A program made the position numbers and the translations under genes. A DNA stretch of 64,000 nucleotides from Arthrobacter sp. SLBN-83 (GTDB lineage: Bacteria; Actinomycetota; Actinomycetes; Actinomycetales; Micrococcaceae). Below, piece by piece: positions 55,133 through 64,000 of this stretch. Position 1 is the first letter of the stretch. Each line of letters begins with the position of its first letter. The notes beneath the pieces were generated by a model. That model saw only the letters and a program-made list of their open reading frames with translations. It made no database searches and was not told the DNA's origin. The stretch covers positions 1,550,001 to 1,614,000 of the forward strand of contig NZ_VFMX01000001.1 in the NCBI RefSeq assembly GCF_006715285.1. Direction: 5' to 3'.

Positions 55133-55157
55133 AAACCCCGGGGTTCCGGGGTTTTTT
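55133..55157 (+). terminator. Terminator after lacZ
   Basis: Stem AAACCCCGG with CCGGGGTTT, GGTT loop, followed by TTT; flanking GCCGCC/GGCGGC can extend the hairpin. Confidence 0.88.
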
Positions 55158-55186
55158 GGCGGCAAGGCGGCCTCCCCTTGCCCGAT

Positions 55187-55215
55187 TTGCGGTGGGGGTT
55201 GTGTGCGGGTATTGT
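55187..55215 (+). promoter_or_regulatory. rRNA operon 2 promoter P1
   Basis: TTGCGG, 17 bp, TATTGT, as before operon 1 (44925-44953). The spacer sequence differs, but the hexamers, spacing and the TTTCT(A/G)AGTCGCCG that follows are shared. Confidence 0.75.
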
Positions 55216-55439
55216 TTTCTGAGTCGCCGCCGCTGAAGCGGAAAAATAGCGGCCAACCCCCTTTGATGACAGCCTGGAAAATGGTTCGCTTTCGTGGCGT
55301 GCTGGTGATGGGTGGGGCCGGTTCTTTTGAAGTTTTGCCCGCTGGAAGGCGGATTTGCGAAGCTGTGGGGGATCGGGTAAGTTTGAAAAGTTGCTCCGGA
55401 GCGATCCTGAACGTTGGTTTGGGTGGTGCCGGGTGTGTC

Positions 55440-55454
55440 TGTTGTTTGAGAACT
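55440..55454 (+). promoter_or_regulatory. boxA-like antitermination signal, operon 2 leader
   Basis: Same TGTTGTTTGAGAACT as in operon 1; the spacer copy lies at 57496-57510. Confidence 0.65.
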
Positions 55455-55624
55455 CAATAGTGTGCCAAGTTTGTTGATACCGATTATGTATGTAATTGGT
55501 TGATTGTGCCGAATCGTGCCGCCCCTGTGGCATTGGTTTGGTGTTTTTAGCTGGTTTCAAATTTTGTGCAGCCATTATGACCGTTATTTCCGGTGGTTTT
55601 GGTTGTGTCTGTTTTTGTTTTACT

Positions 55625-60768
<5,144 letters not shown>

Positions 60769-60953
60769 ACACAGAAACATACATATTCTGCTTGCGTCCA
60801 CTATGTGGTTCCCAACCAACAACCCCGAACACGGGCTTGTCTGGCAGGAACCAACCAACTGAATAACAACACCACCAGTCCAAGAACACGGACAATGTTG
60901 TAACCACTGGTTTTCCCACCCCCGGCACTTTTTGAGGGGGAGCGGGTGAAAGG

Positions 60954-61072
60954 GTTACGGCGGTCATAGCGTGGGGGAAACGCCCGGTCCCATTCCGAAC
61001 CCGGAAGCTAAGACCCACAGCGCCGATGGTACTGCACCCGGGAGGGTGTGGGAGAGTAGGTCACCGCCGGAA
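60954..61072 (+). rRNA. rrf: 5S ribosomal RNA, operon 2
   Basis: Identical to the operon 1 5S gene over the compared length. Confidence 0.95.
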
Positions 61073-61086
61073 CACAATTACTGGTC

Positions 61087-61115
61087 GAGGCCCCAACCAC
61101 CACGGTTGGGGCCTC
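61087..61115 (+). terminator. Terminator of rRNA operon 2
   Basis: Same 12-bp stem GAGGCCCCAACC and five-base loop as operon 1. Confidence 0.9.
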
Positions 61116-61149
61116 CCACATTTAACAACCACAACGAGTACCAGGGACG

Positions 61150-61611
61150 TCCCCAAAACCCCCGCCTCACCTCTAACACCAAGGGCAGGAACCCTCGCTC
61201 AGCACCGAGGACAGGTACATGGGCCACCCCGATCCCGTGTGAGCGCCCGTTGCGGGAGAACCTGCCGGATGTGGGCGGGCGTCGGGGGAGAACCTGCCGG
61301 ATGTGAGCGGGCGTTGAGGGAGAAGCTGCAGGATCTGATGGGGCGTTGAGGGAGAACCTGCCAGATCAGAGCGGGCGTCCGGGGGAGAGACGGCAGGATG
61401 TGAGCGTGCATGCGGGGAGAAGCGGGGGCCGGAGCGCAAAGTGGTCCTGGAGGGTGCGAATATGGCCCGGAATCGGTGATTAACCTCAAAAAGTCCCGGA
61501 AACACGCGGAATTTGCGGATCGGAACGGCCCAAGCTGGTAAGTTTTCGAACAGTGGCCTGTGCGCATGCCGCGTGCAGGCTCCAGAATCAGAACCGTCCA
61601 GGAGGACATAA
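61150..61611. other. Region between rRNA operon 2 and the HU gene
   Basis: This 462-base region holds the tandem repeat at 61239-61422 and the HU upstream region with its AGGAGG ribosome site. Minus-strand open frames cross it, but the 32-bp repeat period would shift reading frame in each unit, arguing against coding. Confidence 0.5.
61239..61422 (+). repeat. Tandem repeat with 32-bp period
   Basis: Units at 61239, 61271, 61303 and 61335 are exactly 32 bp; the unit at 61367 is 33 bp, and a partial one starts at 61400. Shared core: GGGAGAACCTGCCGGAT at the end and GTGAGCGGGCG at the start; units differ by several bases. There are no spacers, so it is not a CRISPR array. Function unknown. Confidence 0.88.
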
Positions 61612-61896
61612 ATGGCTAAGAACCGTAGTGAACTTGTTGCAGAGGTAGCAGGCAAGGCCGGCACCAGCCAGGCTGCCGTTAACTCCGTCCTCGATGCACT
61701 GTTCGAGGTTTTCGAGACTTCTGTCGCCGCCGGCGAGAAGATCACCATCCCGGGCTGGCTCGCAGTTGAGCGCACCGACCGTGCAGCCCGCACCGGCCGC
61801 AACCCGCAGACCGGCGAGACCATCCAGATTGCAGCAGGCCACAGCGTTAAGCTGACCGCCGGCTCCAAGCTGAAGGCTGCAGTCTCCAAGAAGTAG
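61612..61896 (+). CDS. hup: DNA-binding protein HU
   Basis: The 94-residue protein has the HU fold and the beta-arm sequence GRNPQTGETIQI, with conserved GEKITIPG before it. It lacks the long basic C-terminal tail seen in mycobacterial HupB, so it is the short form. It coats and bends DNA. AGGAGG lies seven bases upstream of the ATG. A terminator follows at 61930. Confidence 0.96.
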   Translation: MAKNRSELVAEVAGKAGTSQAAVNSVLDALFEVFETSVAAGEKITIPGWLAVERTDRAARTGRNPQTGETIQIAAGHSVKLTAGSKLKAAVSKK

Positions 61897-61929
61897 AGCT
61901 TCCCCTGCCGGCACATCGCCGGCCGGAAC

Positions 61930-61961
61930 AAGGAGCGGCAACCGAGAGGTTGCCGCTCCTT
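61930..61961 (+). terminator. Terminator after the HU gene
   Basis: Perfect 14-bp stem (AAGGAGCGGCAACC) with GAGA loop, 34 bases after the HU stop. Same loop-proximal core as the rpsN terminator. Confidence 0.9.
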
Positions 61962-62011
61962 GGCGTTTAACCGGATTCGCGGCCTGGGCGGGCGTGGCGG
62001 ACAATGGAATG

Positions 62012-64000
62012 GTGTCTTCTGCCGCAAAACCACGTTCCACCCCTCCCCAGACCGATCCCGGCAAGGGAGCTGCGGTCCGGGATGCCGGAACCCGGGGGAT
62101 TACCCTGCCCTGGCAGCTTGCTGGCCTGGCGGCGCTCTTCCTTGGCCTCGCGGCAGCCCTAATCTTCTCCGGCGCCGCAGCGGCCCGCAGCGTCGCCGAC
62201 CCCGGCGCCCTGGTGCGGTGGGGCCTGCCTATCAGCAAGGCGATCCATAACGTTTCGTTGGCAACCGTCGTCGGGGGCCTGGTGTTCGCCGTCGGCATCC
62301 TTCCCAAGAACCTCAACGCCCGGCACCATATTCCGCGCAGCCGGGGAACGGAAGGAGGCAGCGAGGCCCCCGAACATCCCGCCTTCACCAGGGCCCTGGC
62401 GGTAGCAGCTGTGGCGGGAGCGGTGTGGACCTTGTCCGCCATCGCAGTCCTGGTGCTCACGTACGGCGACGTAGCAGGGCAGGGGTTGTCCGGCGACCCG
62501 GCATTCACCCAAGCGCTGGTCTACTTCATGACCGACATCGAAACAGGCCGCGCATGGCTCGCCGTCATCATTATTGCCGCAGTAGTCACCACCGCGCTGT
62601 TCGGCGTCCGGTCCTTGGGCGGCCTGGCCCTCACCCTCATCCTGGCCCTGATCGGCCTGGTACCAACAGCCCTGATCGGCCACTCATCGAGCTCCTCCGA
62701 CCACGAAGGCGCCATCAACTCGCTGGGACTGCACCTGGTGGGCGTGACCACCTGGGTGGGCGGCATCATCGTCCTGGCCCTGCTGTCGGGGATCCTGACC
62801 GGCACCAAGCCCGGCGCGGCAACGGACATTACCGAACCAACGCTCCGGCGCTTCTCCAGCCTGGCCGGCTTCGCCTTTGTGCTGGTCTTCGCCTCAGGCG
62901 TCATCAACGCCAGCATCCGGGTCACCAGCTGGTCCGATCTCTTCGGATCCGCGTACGGGCAGCTGATCCTGGCCAAGACGGCCGCCGCGGTGGTGCTGGG
63001 CGGCATCGGGTTCATGCACCGGCAGTGGGTCATTCCGCAGCTGGGACGCAAGGGTGCCACCATGTCCTCCAGGCGCGTCCTGTGGCAACTCATCGTGGCC
63101 GAACTGCTGATCATGGGTGCCACCTCCGGCATCGCCGTGGCCCTGGGCCGCTCAGCCCCGCCGCAGCCCACCGAGCTGGCACCCAACGCGTCACCCGCCT
63201 TCATCCTCAGCGGTTACGAGCTGCCGCCCGAACTTACGCCCGAACGCTGGTTCACCGAGTGGCGGCTGGACTGGATCTGGGTGGGCGTGGCCTTGTTCGG
63301 CCTGGTGACCTACTTCATGGGCGTCGCCAAGATCCGCCGGCGCGGGGACTCCTGGCAGTGGTTCCGGTCGGTGAACTGGGTGGTTGGCCTGGTGGTGCTG
63401 ACCTACATCACGTCCGGGCCGCCGTCGGTCTACGGCCGTATCCTGTTCTCCGCGCACATGGTGGACCACATGGCCCTCACCATGGTCGCGCCGATCTTCC
63501 TGGTGCTGGGCGCGCCGGTGACCTTGGCCCTGCGTGCCCTGCCCGCCCGTGGCGACGGCTCACGCGGCATGCGCGAGTGGCTCCTGGTCTTTGTGCACTC
63601 CAAGTTCTCGCAGCTGGTCACCCACCCGCTGTTCGCCGCGGCCAACTTTGCCGGCTCCATCATCCTGTTCTACTACTCGGATCTGTTCGGCTACGCGATG
63701 CGCGATCACGTGGGCCACGAGCTGATGAACCTGCACTTCCTGCTGACCGGCTACATTTTCGTGCTGACCATGATCGGCACGGACCCGCTTCCACGCCGCG
63801 CCCCGTACCCCATGCGGCTGCTCCTGCTCCTCGCCACCATGGGCTTCCACGCCTTCTTCGGCGTCTCCATCATGGGCGGGACCGGGCTCCTGGCGGCGGA
63901 CTACTTCGGCAACCTGGGCCGCGCCTGGGGCCCCTCGGCCCTGGCCGACCAGCAAGCTGGTGGCGCCGTGGCTTGGGGTATCGGTGAGGTGCCGACGCTG
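62012..64000 (+). CDS. CopD-CtaG fusion membrane protein (partial, runs off window)
   Basis: The frame stays open for 663 codons to the last base, so the 3' end is missing. Translation from GTG 62012 gives an N-terminal copper-resistance D (CopD)-type membrane domain (GLHLVGVTTWVGGIIVLALL; SGVINASIRVTSW; ILAKTAAAVVLGGIG) and a C-terminal caa3-type CtaG domain (FSAHMVDHMALTMVAPIFLVLGAP; ELMNLHFLLTGYIF). It probably handles copper for cytochrome oxidase assembly. GACAAT (62000-62005) ends six bases before the GTG, so translation may be leaderless. A separate CtaG lies at 14925-15785. Confidence 0.9.
   Translation, partial: MSSAAKPRSTPPQTDPGKGAAVRDAGTRGITLPWQLAGLAALFLGLAAALIFSGAAAARSVADPGALVRWGLPISKAIHNVSLATVVGGLVFAVGILPKNLNARHHIPRSRGTEGGSEAPEHPAFTRALAVAAVAGAVWTLSAIAVLVLTYGDVAGQGLSGDPAFTQALVYFMTDIETGRAWLAVIIIAAVVTTALFGVRSLGGLALTLILALIGLVPTALIGHSSSSSDHEGAINSLGLHLVGVTTWVGGIIVLALLSGILTGTKPGAATDITEPTLRRFSSLAGFAFVLVFASGVINASIRVTSWSDLFGSAYGQLILAKTAAAVVLGGIGFMHRQWVIPQLGRKGATMSSRRVLWQLIVAELLIMGATSGIAVALGRSAPPQPTELAPNASPAFILSGYELPPELTPERWFTEWRLDWIWVGVALFGLVTYFMGVAKIRRRGDSWQWFRSVNWVVGLVVLTYITSGPPSVYGRILFSAHMVDHMALTMVAPIFLVLGAPVTLALRALPARGDGSRGMREWLLVFVHSKFSQLVTHPLFAAANFAGSIILFYYSDLFGYAMRDHVGHELMNLHFLLTGYIFVLTMIGTDPLPRRAPYPMRLLLLLATMGFHAFFGVSIMGGTGLLAADYFGNLGRAWGPSALADQQAGGAVAWGIGEVPTL

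Larger units (their letters stand above)
55053..55624. other. Region between lacZ and rRNA operon 2
   Basis: The 572-base stretch holds the lacZ terminator (55133-55157), P1 of operon 2 (55187-55215), unique sequence to 55367 and then the repeated rRNA leader. A 117-residue open frame here is a non-coding shadow. Confidence 0.6.

Noticed and set aside
61239..61422. Possible CRISPR array
   Set aside because: Units are contiguous with no unique spacers and no cas genes nearby.
62425..63987. 520-codon open frame overlapping the CopD-CtaG gene in another frame
   Set aside because: The frame starting at GTG 62012 gives real membrane segments and CopD/CtaG motifs; the other frame is Arg/His/Gly-rich.

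Overview
This is a high-GC chromosomal window from an actinobacterium, most likely Arthrobacter, Pseudarthrobacter or a close Micrococcaceae relative. That is inferred from the 16S and 23S sequences, the GC-rich codon use, the many GTG starts, start codons placed about 6-8 nt downstream of a -10-like hexamer, and a DtxR/IdeR-type iron box. I could not run a database search, so genus is inference.

Layout. 1-7.2 kb: two convergent Lrp/AsnC regulators, glutamyl-Q-tRNA(Asp) synthetase, a flavodoxin, a GNAT-AAA+ ATPase fusion, L-lactate dehydrogenase and a secreted gamma-glutamyltransferase. 7.2-12.1 kb: an asparagine/aspartate catabolic operon on the minus strand (FCD-type GntR regulator, asparaginase, aspartase, amino-acid permease), starting at a strong leaderless promoter. 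12-26 kb: mixed genes (DedA, secreted nuclease with coiled coil, UDG-like protein, CtaG, HNH/DUF222 protein, S4 protein, molybdenum sulfite oxidase, NmrA-like and aldo-keto reductases, membrane proteins, YchJ, a long acyl-CoA dehydrogenase). 26.4-32.2 kb: jetA-jetB-jetC, a Wadjet/MksBEF SMC-like complex, with no jetD nuclease gene beside it. 33-38.3 kb: an iron-siderophore uptake operon (binding lipoprotein, two permeases, ATPase, siderophore-interacting reductase) behind an IdeR/DtxR-like box. 38.3-40.9 kb: two paralogous SGNH hydrolases around a YCII gene and a MarR regulator. 40.9-43.7 kb: a flavin-based electron-transfer operon (membrane ferric-reductase-like protein, FMN-binding protein, ApbE). 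44.0-44.7 kb: zinc-free ribosomal proteins L28, L33 and S14.

45-61.1 kb: two almost identical rRNA operons (16S-23S-5S, same orientation, no tRNA in the spacer), repeated as a 5.78-kb direct repeat at a distance of 10,252 bp. Between them sits a lacI-lacZ pair with a perfect palindromic operator. 61.1-64 kb: a short 32-bp-period tandem repeat, the HU gene with its terminator, and a CopD-CtaG fusion protein that runs off the window.

Themes: amino-acid (Asn, Asp, glutathione) use, iron and copper handling, extracytosolic electron transfer, and one defence/condensin-type locus that looks incomplete locally.
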